Assembly (NCBI GenBank): GCA_020629135.1
Contig: JAHDDX010000011.1
Coordinates: 1 to 47,083 of the forward strand
DNA: 47,083 bases
Source: Hellea sp.
GTDB taxonomy: Bacteria > Pseudomonadota > Alphaproteobacteria > Caulobacterales > Maricaulaceae
Direction of reading: 5' to 3'
Part shown: positions 17,392 to 24,623 of the stretch, piece after piece
Layout: every line of letters starts with the position of its first letter
How positions within the stretch are numbered: the first letter of the stretch is position 1
The notes under the pieces: generated by a model
Told to the model about the DNA's origin: nothing
The model's input: only the letters and a program-made list of their open reading frames with translations
The model's database searches: none
Program-made: the position numbers and the translations under genes

Positions 17392-17430
17392 ATTTTACAT
17401 CAGGATTCACCCCTGCTTAATTAAATTCCG

Positions 17431-17465
17431 TCACACAGGGTTATCAACTTATTAACCCTGTGTGA
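17431..17465 (+). promoter_or_regulatory. Perfect 13-bp hairpin overlapping the PBP ribosome-binding site
   Basis: TCACACAGGGTTA (17431-17443) and TAACCCTGTGTGA (17453-17465) form a perfect 13-bp stem with a 9-base loop. The Shine-Dalgarno GAGG (17464-17467) starts inside the 3' arm, and the ATG is at 17470. There is no T-run after it, so it is not a standard terminator. It could limit ribosome access or be an operator. Confidence 0.6.
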
Positions 17466-17469
17466 GGCC

Positions 17470-19359
17470 ATGTCCGACGCGACATTAAAACCCCCAAAAC
17501 GCCGACTAAACTGGCGACGCTGGATGAAACCAGCCTCAGGATTTGTGGCAGTCAGTGCTTATCTGACGGGCATGGGTATTATGGCGTTGATCACCCAGGC
17601 CGGGTGGGACCTGCCATCGGTCGACGGCCTGTCAGATCGTACACGTCCTGTCAGCATTCAGATTGTCGATCGGCATGGCAAAGATGTCTTAGTGCGCGGC
17701 GCGGCAGAAGCCCAATATGTCAATGTTTCGGGTTTGCCCGATAGCCTCAAACAAGCGGTTTTCGCGACTGAAGACCGCCGATTTTATCACCATGCCGGTG
17801 TCGACCCAATTGGTCTTGGCCGGGCGGTCTATACCAATTTAAAAGCCGGTCGATTGGTGCAGGGCGGTTCTACAATTTCTCAGCAATTGGCCAAAAATGT
17901 ATTTCTAACCCCCGACAGGACGCTTCGTCGCAAAATTCAAGAAGCCATGTTGGCGGTCTGGTTGGAACGTAGTTTTTCAAAGGACGAAATTTTAGAAAAA
18001 TATCTAAACCGGGTTTACTTTGGGAGTGGGACCTGGGGGTTGGAAGCCGCGTCCCAAACTTATTTTCACGTCAGCGCCTCAGACCTTAACCTTGAACAAT
18101 CCGCCCTGCTGATAGGCCTGTTAAAAGCCCCCAGCCGGTTTAACCCGGCCTCTAACCCATCGGCTGCCGGAAAACGCACGGCCGTTGTTTTAGGGGCCAT
18201 GCAGGATGCTGGATATCTATCAAAGTCAGAACGGATCAAAGCTTTGACCTCACCTATTGAGATCAAACAGCCCGCTCAGATGGCGGGTAGTAATTATTTC
18301 GTCGACTGGATCTGGCCAAATATTGAAGAGGCTATTGGCGTGCCTCAGCAGGATATTATCGTACAAACGACCCTCGACATGACGGCGCAGGTGGCGGCTG
18401 AAGACGCGATTAAGGCTAATCTCGATCAAGAGCGCGGCGCAAAACAAGCGGCTATCGTCATGCTTGATGGCGATGGGGGCGTTCGGGTGATGGTTGGCGG
18501 TCAGAATTACCGCGAGACCCAGTTCAATCGGGCCGTTCAGGCGCGCCGTCAACCGGGGTCGGCGTTTAAGCCTTTTGTATATCAGGCGGCGTTTGAAACC
18601 GGATTGTCACCTTGGGATTGGCGAACAGATGAACCTGTAAAAATCGGCGACTGGGAACCGGGTAATTTTAACAATCGTTTTGACGGGGTGATGACCCTTG
18701 AACAGGCCTATACCCGATCTGTGAATACGGTGGCTGTAAAATTGTCAGAGGAATTAGGGCGAGAGCGGGTAATAGAGACGGCAGACCGAATGGGAATAAA
18801 GGGGCTAAAGTCATTGCGCAGCTTACCCCTCGGGGCGCAGGATACATCTTTGCTGACACTCACCGGGGCCTATCTACCTTATGCCAATTGGGGCGACCGG
18901 GTGGCTCCTTATGGCATTCAGTCAATATCAACGGCCAATGGGCGCCCGTTATATGACTTTTCCAAACCGGTACGGGCCCGGGTTATTGCCTCCGTGCCTC
19001 TTGGCCATATTAATCGGGCTATGCGCGAAACTGTTCGAGTCGGGACCGGACGGGCCGCCAATATTTCTAATTGGGATGTGGCCGGTAAAACTGGCACGAC
19101 CAATGATTATCGGGATGCCTGGTTTGTGGGCTATGTCCCGGACCTGGTCATGGGGGTCTGGGTTGGCAATGACGAAAACGCATCTATGCAAAGGGTAACC
19201 GGAGGTCAAATTCCGGCCCGTATTTGGAACGCTGCCATGACTCCGGTTCTGGCAGACCTGACGCCGGCTACCTTGCCCGTCTCAGAGCGCCCGCTCCGCG
19301 CTGACAGCCGTGATACTTTAGGCGTCCTGTTGGATGACCTGGAAACGGCGTTGCCTTAG
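17470..19359 (+). CDS. Class A penicillin-binding protein (PBP1-type)
   Basis: A bifunctional peptidoglycan synthase of 629 residues. After a short cytoplasmic basic region there is one membrane helix (about residues 24-45). The GT51 glycosyltransferase domain has its catalytic Glu101 in FATEDRRFYHHAGVD and the motifs GGSTISQQLAKN and RKIQEAMLAVWLE. The transpeptidase domain has Ser364 in SAFK, SVN (YTRSVNTVAVKL) and KTGT (GKTGTTNDYRDAWFVGY). All catalytic motifs are intact. The hairpin described upstream may control its translation. It ends 38 bases before the mini HlyD gene with no visible terminator, so it may be co-transcribed with the exporter cassette. Confidence 0.93.
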   Translation: MSDATLKPPKRRLNWRRWMKPASGFVAVSAYLTGMGIMALITQAGWDLPSVDGLSDRTRPVSIQIVDRHGKDVLVRGAAEAQYVNVSGLPDSLKQAVFATEDRRFYHHAGVDPIGLGRAVYTNLKAGRLVQGGSTISQQLAKNVFLTPDRTLRRKIQEAMLAVWLERSFSKDEILEKYLNRVYFGSGTWGLEAASQTYFHVSASDLNLEQSALLIGLLKAPSRFNPASNPSAAGKRTAVVLGAMQDAGYLSKSERIKALTSPIEIKQPAQMAGSNYFVDWIWPNIEEAIGVPQQDIIVQTTLDMTAQVAAEDAIKANLDQERGAKQAAIVMLDGDGGVRVMVGGQNYRETQFNRAVQARRQPGSAFKPFVYQAAFETGLSPWDWRTDEPVKIGDWEPGNFNNRFDGVMTLEQAYTRSVNTVAVKLSEELGRERVIETADRMGIKGLKSLRSLPLGAQDTSLLTLTGAYLPYANWGDRVAPYGIQSISTANGRPLYDFSKPVRARVIASVPLGHINRAMRETVRVGTGRAANISNWDVAGKTGTTNDYRDAWFVGYVPDLVMGVWVGNDENASMQRVTGGQIPARIWNAAMTPVLADLTPATLPVSERPLRADSRDTLGVLLDDLETALP

Positions 19360-19397
19360 GGCTTTTCAACGTCGCCAAACCTGATTACCAATTGCAC

Positions 19398-19616
19398 ATG
19401 ACCCAAAACCTATATCGTCAGGAAGCTCTGGATCATCAAAACCGACGACTATTCGGCGAGGTCATTTTACGCTCGCCGCCCAAAGTCTGGTGGGTGCTAT
19501 TTTTACTTCTTGCCCTGATTATTATTGGAGGGGTCTTGTTATTTGTGGTCGAAGTTCAAACGGCCGACGGTCCGGCGCGATTGTTTGACTGGCTGCTCAA
19601 CAGGTCTTCAAACTGA
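19398..19616 (+). CDS. Mini HlyD-like membrane protein, adaptor truncated
   Basis: Of its 72 residues, the first 50 (LYRQEALDHQNRRLFGEVIL, then a membrane helix WWVLFLLLALIIIGGVLLFVV) match the N-terminal cytoplasmic and membrane segment of HlyD/CvaA adaptors of bacteriocin exporters, which begin with a similar FRxEAL...RLxGE. The periplasmic hairpin and lipoyl/beta-barrel domains, normally over 300 residues, are absent; only EVQTADGPARLFDWLLNRSSN-like tail residues remain. Its TGA overlaps the ATG of the exporter (TGATG), so the two are translationally coupled and the short length looks deliberate. Start is the ATG at 19398. Role is inferred: a reduced exporter partner. Confidence 0.7.
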   Translation: MTQNLYRQEALDHQNRRLFGEVILRSPPKVWWVLFLLLALIIIGGVLLFVVEVQTADGPARLFDWLLNRSSN

Positions 19617-21667
19617 TGGCGCGTCGTCTCCCGGTCATTTTGCAAACCGAGGTTACGGAATGCGGTCTGGCCTGCGTGGCAATGGTGGCAAACTATTGGG
19701 GTCATGACATTGATCTTAATATTTTAAGAAAACGGTTTTTGGTTTCATTAAAAGGGGCGACCTTAAAATCCGTCATGTCAGCGGCCGCGTCTCTAAGTTT
19801 GTCACCACGGCCTTTGCGCCTTGAAATGGAGCATTTGCCGGATCTGAAACTCCCGGCGATTTTGCATTGGGACCTGGATCACTTTGTGGTTCTAAAAGCG
19901 ATCAAAGGCAACAAAGCTCATATTATAGATCCTGGGGTCGGTCTGAGAGTCATGCCTCTTTCAAAACTGTCACGTCATTTTACAGGCGTTGCGTTGGAAT
20001 TGTCACCCAGTGCGGAGTTTGAACCGATTGAAGCGCGACTGCGTGCGCATATTCATTTGTTATGGGAGCGACTGGTTGGTTTAAAGCGGGCTATTTTTCA
20101 GACGCTGACGCTTTCGATTATTTTGCAATTCGTCGTTCTGACCCTGCCGTTTTATCTTCAAATCGTGGTCGACGGTGTTTTGCCCCAAGGAGATCATCAA
20201 TTATTGTGGGGGTTGTTGCTGGGATTTGGGGCTCTGGCTATATTGCGCGCGGTTGCAGAGGCGACACGGTCCTGGGCTATTCTGGTCTATGGCAATCAGA
20301 TGAGTGCGCAGATGATCGGCAATGTGTTTCGACATCTCATCCGCTTGCCAACCGGATATTTTGAGAAACGCCATGTCGGGGATTTGATCTCGCGAATGAA
20401 CTCGACAATCCCGATCCAGGAGGCGCTCACCCAATCAATCGTCGGAGTTCTGATCGACGGAATCATGGCGGTGATCATGCTGATCGTCATGTATTTGTAT
20501 TCGCCGATATTGGGTAGCATAGTCTTGGGGTCTGTCCTGCTTTTGGCCCTGATTACTTTTCTGATTTATCCCCATCTCAGGCGAACCCAGGAAGAGGCGA
20601 TCTATGCCAAGGCCCTTGAAAACACCCATGTGATTGAAAGCATTCGGGCCAGCACGACCGTGAAATTGTTTGGCCGCGAAACGGCACGAGAGGCACATTG
20701 GCGAAATCTTTATACGGATTTTATAAATGCCAATCTGGATTATGGCCGGATTCATATTGCTCAGAAATTTGCGCAGACTTTAATTGTCGGTCTGCAATTG
20801 GTATTTGTGGTTTATGTCGCCGCAAAATTGATGCTGGGTGAAGGTTCGACTTTTACTGTGGGTATGTTGGTCGCCTTCCTGGCCTATCGCCAATATTTTA
20901 CCGATAGTGTGACGCAGCTTATTGAAAAGGGAATAGAATTTCGCTTGCTATCGCTTCACCTGGACCGGCTCGCAGATATTATCTTTGCAGAAACTGAAAT
21001 TGATCGGACCGGCGCACAAGAGCTCGCGAATTTTAAAGGCAAGATCGAAATTGAAAATGTCTCTTTTCGGTATAGCCCTCAAGACCCGTTCGTTCTTGAA
21101 AGTTTCTCGCTCAAAGTCCCAGCCGGTAAAATGGTGACCCTGACCGGAAAATCGGGCGGCGGGAAAACGACCCTGCTCAAACTCATACTGGGATTATATC
21201 GCCCCACGTCCGGGTCGATCCAGATTGACGGTATCGATCTTATGGATTTATCGCCGGAAAGCTGGCGGCAACATATTGGCGTCATAATGCAGGATGATCG
21301 GCTCCTATCGGGATCAATTGCAGAAAATATCAGTTTTTTTGATCCCGAGATTGATATGGACAAAGTGATCGCGGCCGCGGAAAAGGCGCAAATTCACGCA
21401 GAAATCATGGCGATCCCGATGAATTATAATTCCCTGGTTGGAGATATGGGATCGATCTTATCAGGTGGGCAGAAACAAAGAGTGTTATTGGCCCGGGCGC
21501 TTTATCATGATCCAGACATTTTATTTCTGGATGAGGGGACGGCCAATCTGGATCAGATCACAGAAAAGCAAATTGTAAAAGTGATTTCCGATATGAAAAT
21601 GACCCGGATTATTGTGGCCCATCGTCCGGCATTTTTGAATAAATCGGATAAGGTGGTGACAATTTAG
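19616..21667 (+). CDS. C39-peptidase-containing ABC exporter (bacteriocin/GG-peptide type)
   Basis: A 683-residue peptidase-containing ABC transporter, which cuts substrates after a double glycine and exports the released part. The C39 peptidase domain is intact: Gln10 and Cys16 in QTEVTECGLACVAM, His89 in DLDHFVVL and Asp105 in IDPG. A six-helix transmembrane domain occupies about residues 145-420. The ATPase domain has Walker A (GKSGGGKTT), signature LSGGQKQR, Walker B (ILFLDEGTAN) and the H-loop in VAHRP. It is coupled to the mini HlyD gene and lies 175 bases upstream of the GG-leader peptide gene, the obvious candidate substrate. No TolC-like outer-membrane gene is in the window. Confidence 0.94.
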   Translation: MARRLPVILQTEVTECGLACVAMVANYWGHDIDLNILRKRFLVSLKGATLKSVMSAAASLSLSPRPLRLEMEHLPDLKLPAILHWDLDHFVVLKAIKGNKAHIIDPGVGLRVMPLSKLSRHFTGVALELSPSAEFEPIEARLRAHIHLLWERLVGLKRAIFQTLTLSIILQFVVLTLPFYLQIVVDGVLPQGDHQLLWGLLLGFGALAILRAVAEATRSWAILVYGNQMSAQMIGNVFRHLIRLPTGYFEKRHVGDLISRMNSTIPIQEALTQSIVGVLIDGIMAVIMLIVMYLYSPILGSIVLGSVLLLALITFLIYPHLRRTQEEAIYAKALENTHVIESIRASTTVKLFGRETAREAHWRNLYTDFINANLDYGRIHIAQKFAQTLIVGLQLVFVVYVAAKLMLGEGSTFTVGMLVAFLAYRQYFTDSVTQLIEKGIEFRLLSLHLDRLADIIFAETEIDRTGAQELANFKGKIEIENVSFRYSPQDPFVLESFSLKVPAGKMVTLTGKSGGGKTTLLKLILGLYRPTSGSIQIDGIDLMDLSPESWRQHIGVIMQDDRLLSGSIAENISFFDPEIDMDKVIAAAEKAQIHAEIMAIPMNYNSLVGDMGSILSGGQKQRVLLARALYHDPDILFLDEGTANLDQITEKQIVKVISDMKMTRIIVAHRPAFLNKSDKVVTI

Positions 21668-21670
21668 TAA

Positions 21671-21703
21671 TGTTATGTAATAACAAAATTATGGTTAATT
21701 AAC
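21671..21703. promoter_or_regulatory. Two AT-rich dyads upstream of the peptide gene
   Basis: TGTTAT-GTA-ATAACA (21671-21685) and the palindrome GTTAATTAAC (21694-21703) lie just after the exporter stop. The second also begins a TTAA-N7-TAAA motif (21695-21709), a 7/8 match to the CtrA consensus. They are possible operators for the peptide gene; function is not shown by sequence. Confidence 0.35.
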
Positions 21704-21735
21704 TATAAACCTAGAATTTTTTCAATTTGTTAACT

Positions 21736-21795
21736 TTGAATCGTTCCATTTTCTGACATTTTCTATTGAATTTCATCGCTGCATTTATTTTTCTA
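21736..21795 (+). promoter_or_regulatory. Two tandem 30-bp units TTGAAT-N17-TTTTCTA
   Basis: The unit TTGAAT-N17-TTTTCTA occurs twice head to tail (21736-21765 and 21766-21795), with unrelated spacers. The TTGAAT boxes are 30 bp apart, about three helix turns. It lies immediately upstream of the peptide leader. It could be tandem weak promoters (TTGAAT as -35, a poor -10) or paired sites for a response regulator. Confidence 0.45.
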
Positions 21796-21801
21796 GGCCT
21801 T

Positions 21802-21821
21802 CGGCACCAATTAAGGTGCTG
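21802..21821 (+). promoter_or_regulatory. 5' leader hairpin of the peptide mRNA
   Basis: CGGCACC (21802-21808) and GGTGCTG (21815-21821) form a 7-bp stem, one G-T pair, around AATTAA. It is followed by A-rich sequence, not T, so it is not a terminator. It ends 8 bases before the AGGGGG ribosome-binding site and may stabilise a short mRNA. Confidence 0.35.
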
Positions 21822-21842
21822 AAAAACATAGGGGGTTTTTCG

Positions 21843-21905
21843 ATGCGTGAACTAACTCTCGAAGAAATTGAAGTCGTAACTGGCGGTAAAATCGTCGTCG
21901 ACTAA
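21843..21905 (+). CDS. 20-residue double-glycine leader peptide, core KIVVD
   Basis: The gene encodes MRELTLEEIEVVTGGKIVVD. Residues 1-15 are a textbook double-glycine leader: MREL, LxxEI/EL-type spacing with hydrophobic residues at the positions recognised by C39 peptidases, and GG at 14-15. Only five residues, KIVVD, follow. AGGGGG lies 7 bases before the ATG, and an intrinsic terminator starts 19 bases after the stop, so it has its own short transcription unit. The C39 exporter lies upstream and a TPR-sensor kinase downstream. Cutting after GG would release a pentapeptide, the size of Phr signals of Bacillus. The terminator directly after the stop argues against a decayed bacteriocin gene. 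Signal function is inferred. Confidence 0.8.
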   Translation: MRELTLEEIEVVTGGKIVVD

Positions 21906-21924
21906 ATTCAAAATAGATTTTACT

Positions 21925-21948
21925 ACCCGCCAACTTGGCGGGTTTCTT
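21925..21948 (+). terminator. Intrinsic terminator of the GG-peptide gene
   Basis: ACCCGCCA (21925-21932) and TGGCGGGT (21936-21943) form an 8-bp GC-rich stem with a 3-base loop, followed by TTCTT. It lies 19 bases after the peptide stop and separates the peptide from the kinase gene. Confidence 0.85.
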
Positions 21949-21949
21949 C

Positions 21950-21969
21950 ATATTATTTGTTAATAATAT
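21950..21969. promoter_or_regulatory. AT-rich dyad upstream of the kinase gene
   Basis: ATATTATT-TGTT-AATAATAT is a perfect 8-bp inverted repeat between the peptide terminator and the kinase start at 22006. It suits an operator or a promoter-embedded site for the kinase gene. No clear -35/-10 pair was identified here. Confidence 0.35.
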
Positions 21970-22005
21970 TTTGCCATAACTGTTTCAGGCAGACTGGAAA
22001 ATGTT

Positions 22006-24615
22006 GTGGCGACAAATATAGATAAATTCGTATCTTGGTGCTATGCGGCAATATTATTGATCGTAATAGTTGTTAAGCCAATAGATGTCAGCGCCAATGA
22101 ACTGGATTCGTCTATTGGCCAGGCAGCCATTTTGATTGCAGAACAAATTGAGGCCCAAGATCTCGTTCCCAGCGAAGACTGGATTGGGGTTTCTTTGGCG
22201 CTGGACAACCTTTCGAATGAAAGAGATTTGTCGCTTTTACGTCAAGTGTTTATGGTTTCGGTTTCGGAAGTTGGTCCCGCAGAATTAAAAAATATATCAA
22301 AGAAATACTCGGTATTAGCGTCTTCTGCAGGGACTGAGCAAGACGTAATAGTCGGAGAGTTGTTTGGAGTATTTTCTGAAACCTATGACATAAACTCCGT
22401 TAATATCTCAGAGCTAGAGCAAGCTCTATCGATTTACTTGAATCATGAGAATTGGTTTGTCCGTCACAGAGCAATGAATTTGATTGTAGGTGCTCTTCAG
22501 GGTTTAGATGGCGCTGACTGGGCGATGCAAAAAGCCCAAGAAGCCATCGAAATAATACCAAAAAAGGATACGCAATATACATTAGAGGCGCGGATTTTGT
22601 CTGCGGAAAACATGGCTTTTCTGCATAACATAATGAAAAATCCAGAACTCGCAGTAAAAGAAACTCGTCAGCTTATCAATTTGCAATCCTTGACGAGCTG
22701 GCCAATCAATGGTCCCGCGCTAATTAACAATTTTATATATTCTTTTTCTCACTGGCGGGATCATGAAACCGCGGCTGAGTTAGGCAAAATTTTGCTTAAC
22801 ATCGAAGAAAAACATAACGTTGGAACGCCGGGGTTAACCGCCATGCGCATGGCTGTTACTAAAAACAATCAAGCGGATTTCGAAGAAGCATATCAGTATG
22901 CAAAGATGTCACAAGAGAGTGCAGAACACGACCTTATAATGGCTGCCGCAACGAAAGCAGAGTTTATTGCTTTAGCTGGACTGGGAAACGTGACTGAGGC
23001 TAAAAGTCTTTTGGCCAAATTTGAAGCCGACGCTGGTACGGATGTATTGACAAAGCCAAATACAATCGATGATGTTCTTTATGCCCAGTTTCTAATCGCT
23101 TTAGCACAGGATGATTTGTCATTAGCTACGTCATTATATAACAGTTCGCTGGATCATAATGCACAATCACTGCTTGCTAATGCCGTCGCGGAGACAAGTG
23201 CGAAGTTAGCGGAACTTCAGAATACTAAAGACCGCGTTGCCGAGCGCGAAGCCGCATTGAAACGCGAAACGGATCTGCGTCAGCAAGCTTTGGACAATGA
23301 AAAAGAAACCAACCGGCTTTTGAGGATATTACTGGCTGTCCTGGCCTTCGCTGTTTTGGCGGCCCTGGCCTTTTCCCGATATCGTGTCATCGTTTCCAGA
23401 CGTCTGGAAAAATCGGCTGAGCTAGCTTTGGCCGGAGAAAAATCAAAATCCGAATTTCTGGCTTTGATGAGCCATGAATTACGTACGCCTCTTAATGGCA
23501 TTATCGGGCTGGCGGACTATCTGGCTGTGCAGGCCCCATCAGAAGATGTACGCGATAAGACGGGCGTTATCTTGAAGTCTGGACATGACCTTTTGGCCTT
23601 GGTTGAAAACATTCTGGACATGACCCTCATCGAAGCCGGTGAGCTTCATGTGTACCCTGAGGAAATCGATGTCCATCCTATCGTCGAAAAAATGGTGGAA
23701 AAATGGAACCAAGTCGTGGACCCTGACAAAGTCACTTTTACTTGGCATGTGGATCCGACTGTGCCACGTCAGATTATTCTTGATCCCAAACGGATGACGC
23801 AATGTCTGGATCAGCTTTTATCCAATGCCGTTAAATTCACAGAGAAAGGCCGAATTCACCTACATGTTTTAGGAGATGGATCGACCGAGGAACCGTCCGT
23901 ACAATTTATCGTCGCGGATACGGGTATCGGAATATCTGAATCGGCCAAGCCCCGTTTGTTCAAGCCTTTTGTTCAGGCGGACACATCCATGACACGTCTT
24001 TATGGAGGCGCTGGATTGGGCCTCGCCATTACAAAAAATCTTGCCCAGATGATGAATGGGGATGTGATCGTAAATTCTAAAACCGGTCGGGGATCAGAGT
24101 TTGTCCTCACGCTTAAAGGCGAAAAAACGGTACCTGAAAATCTGCCGGTCGAAATACCAACTCGGGCAGTTCCGTCCCTGACGGCTCGTAAAGAACCTGT
24201 TCCAGATATGGAAACGGTCAAAATTCCCCGTCGAATTTTGGCGGTAGAAGATGATGTTGCCAGCCAGAACGTTCTGCGGTCATTGCTAGAACCCGCAGGA
24301 TGTAAAGTCATTTGCGTGCCCAATGGCAATTTTGCCCTCGAAGCCCTCAAGGAAAATATTTTTGATCTTGTTCTCATGGATATACGCATGCCGGCGCTTA
24401 ACGGTATTGAAACAACCCGTAGGATCAGAGCTATGGATAAGGCTTATGCCAATATCCCTATTATTGCCGTCACGGCGGATGCTTCACCCGAAGCCGAAGC
24501 GCGCTGTATGGCCGTTGGCATGAATAGTTATCTGACAAAACCGGTCAATGCTCGCGTATTGTTTGAGGCTTTTGATCGGGTAGGTCAGTCTATCGAACTA
24601 CAAAAATCAGCTTAG
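22006..24615 (+). CDS. Hybrid histidine kinase with periplasmic TPR-like sensor
   Basis: A 869-residue hybrid sensor kinase. A signal anchor (YAAILLIVIVV, residues 13-23) is followed by about 400 helical residues of TPR-like character (pairs such as EEAYQYAKMSQESAEHD and SLATSLYNSSLDHNAQS). Then come a coiled coil (about 395-436), a second membrane helix (438-456), HisKA with His490 in SHELRTPLNG, and an HATPase with N (SNAVKFTEKG), G1 (DTGIGIS) and G2 (GGAGLGLAI) boxes. A receiver domain ends the protein (DLVLMDIRMPALNG, LTKP). The start is GTG; the overlapping ATG at 22001 is out of frame and soon stops. No response-regulator gene is adjacent, so output may go through a phosphotransferase elsewhere. 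The sensor is the candidate receptor for KIVVD (inference). Confidence 0.88.
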   Translation: MATNIDKFVSWCYAAILLIVIVVKPIDVSANELDSSIGQAAILIAEQIEAQDLVPSEDWIGVSLALDNLSNERDLSLLRQVFMVSVSEVGPAELKNISKKYSVLASSAGTEQDVIVGELFGVFSETYDINSVNISELEQALSIYLNHENWFVRHRAMNLIVGALQGLDGADWAMQKAQEAIEIIPKKDTQYTLEARILSAENMAFLHNIMKNPELAVKETRQLINLQSLTSWPINGPALINNFIYSFSHWRDHETAAELGKILLNIEEKHNVGTPGLTAMRMAVTKNNQADFEEAYQYAKMSQESAEHDLIMAAATKAEFIALAGLGNVTEAKSLLAKFEADAGTDVLTKPNTIDDVLYAQFLIALAQDDLSLATSLYNSSLDHNAQSLLANAVAETSAKLAELQNTKDRVAEREAALKRETDLRQQALDNEKETNRLLRILLAVLAFAVLAALAFSRYRVIVSRRLEKSAELALAGEKSKSEFLALMSHELRTPLNGIIGLADYLAVQAPSEDVRDKTGVILKSGHDLLALVENILDMTLIEAGELHVYPEEIDVHPIVEKMVEKWNQVVDPDKVTFTWHVDPTVPRQIILDPKRMTQCLDQLLSNAVKFTEKGRIHLHVLGDGSTEEPSVQFIVADTGIGISESAKPRLFKPFVQADTSMTRLYGGAGLGLAITKNLAQMMNGDVIVNSKTGRGSEFVLTLKGEKTVPENLPVEIPTRAVPSLTARKEPVPDMETVKIPRRILAVEDDVASQNVLRSLLEPAGCKVICVPNGNFALEALKENIFDLVLMDIRMPALNGIETTRRIRAMDKAYANIPIIAVTADASPEAEARCMAVGMNSYLTKPVNARVLFEAFDRVGQSIELQKSA

Positions 24616-24623
24616 TTTTCAAA

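Noticed and set aside
17431..17465. Intrinsic terminator of the antiporter gene
   Set aside because: No T-run follows the stem, and the stem overlaps the next gene's ribosome-binding site.
21843..21948. The GG micro-ORF as a bacteriocin gene truncated by a stop mutation
   Set aside because: Reading past the TAA enters a clear terminator within 19 bases; there is no leftover core sequence.
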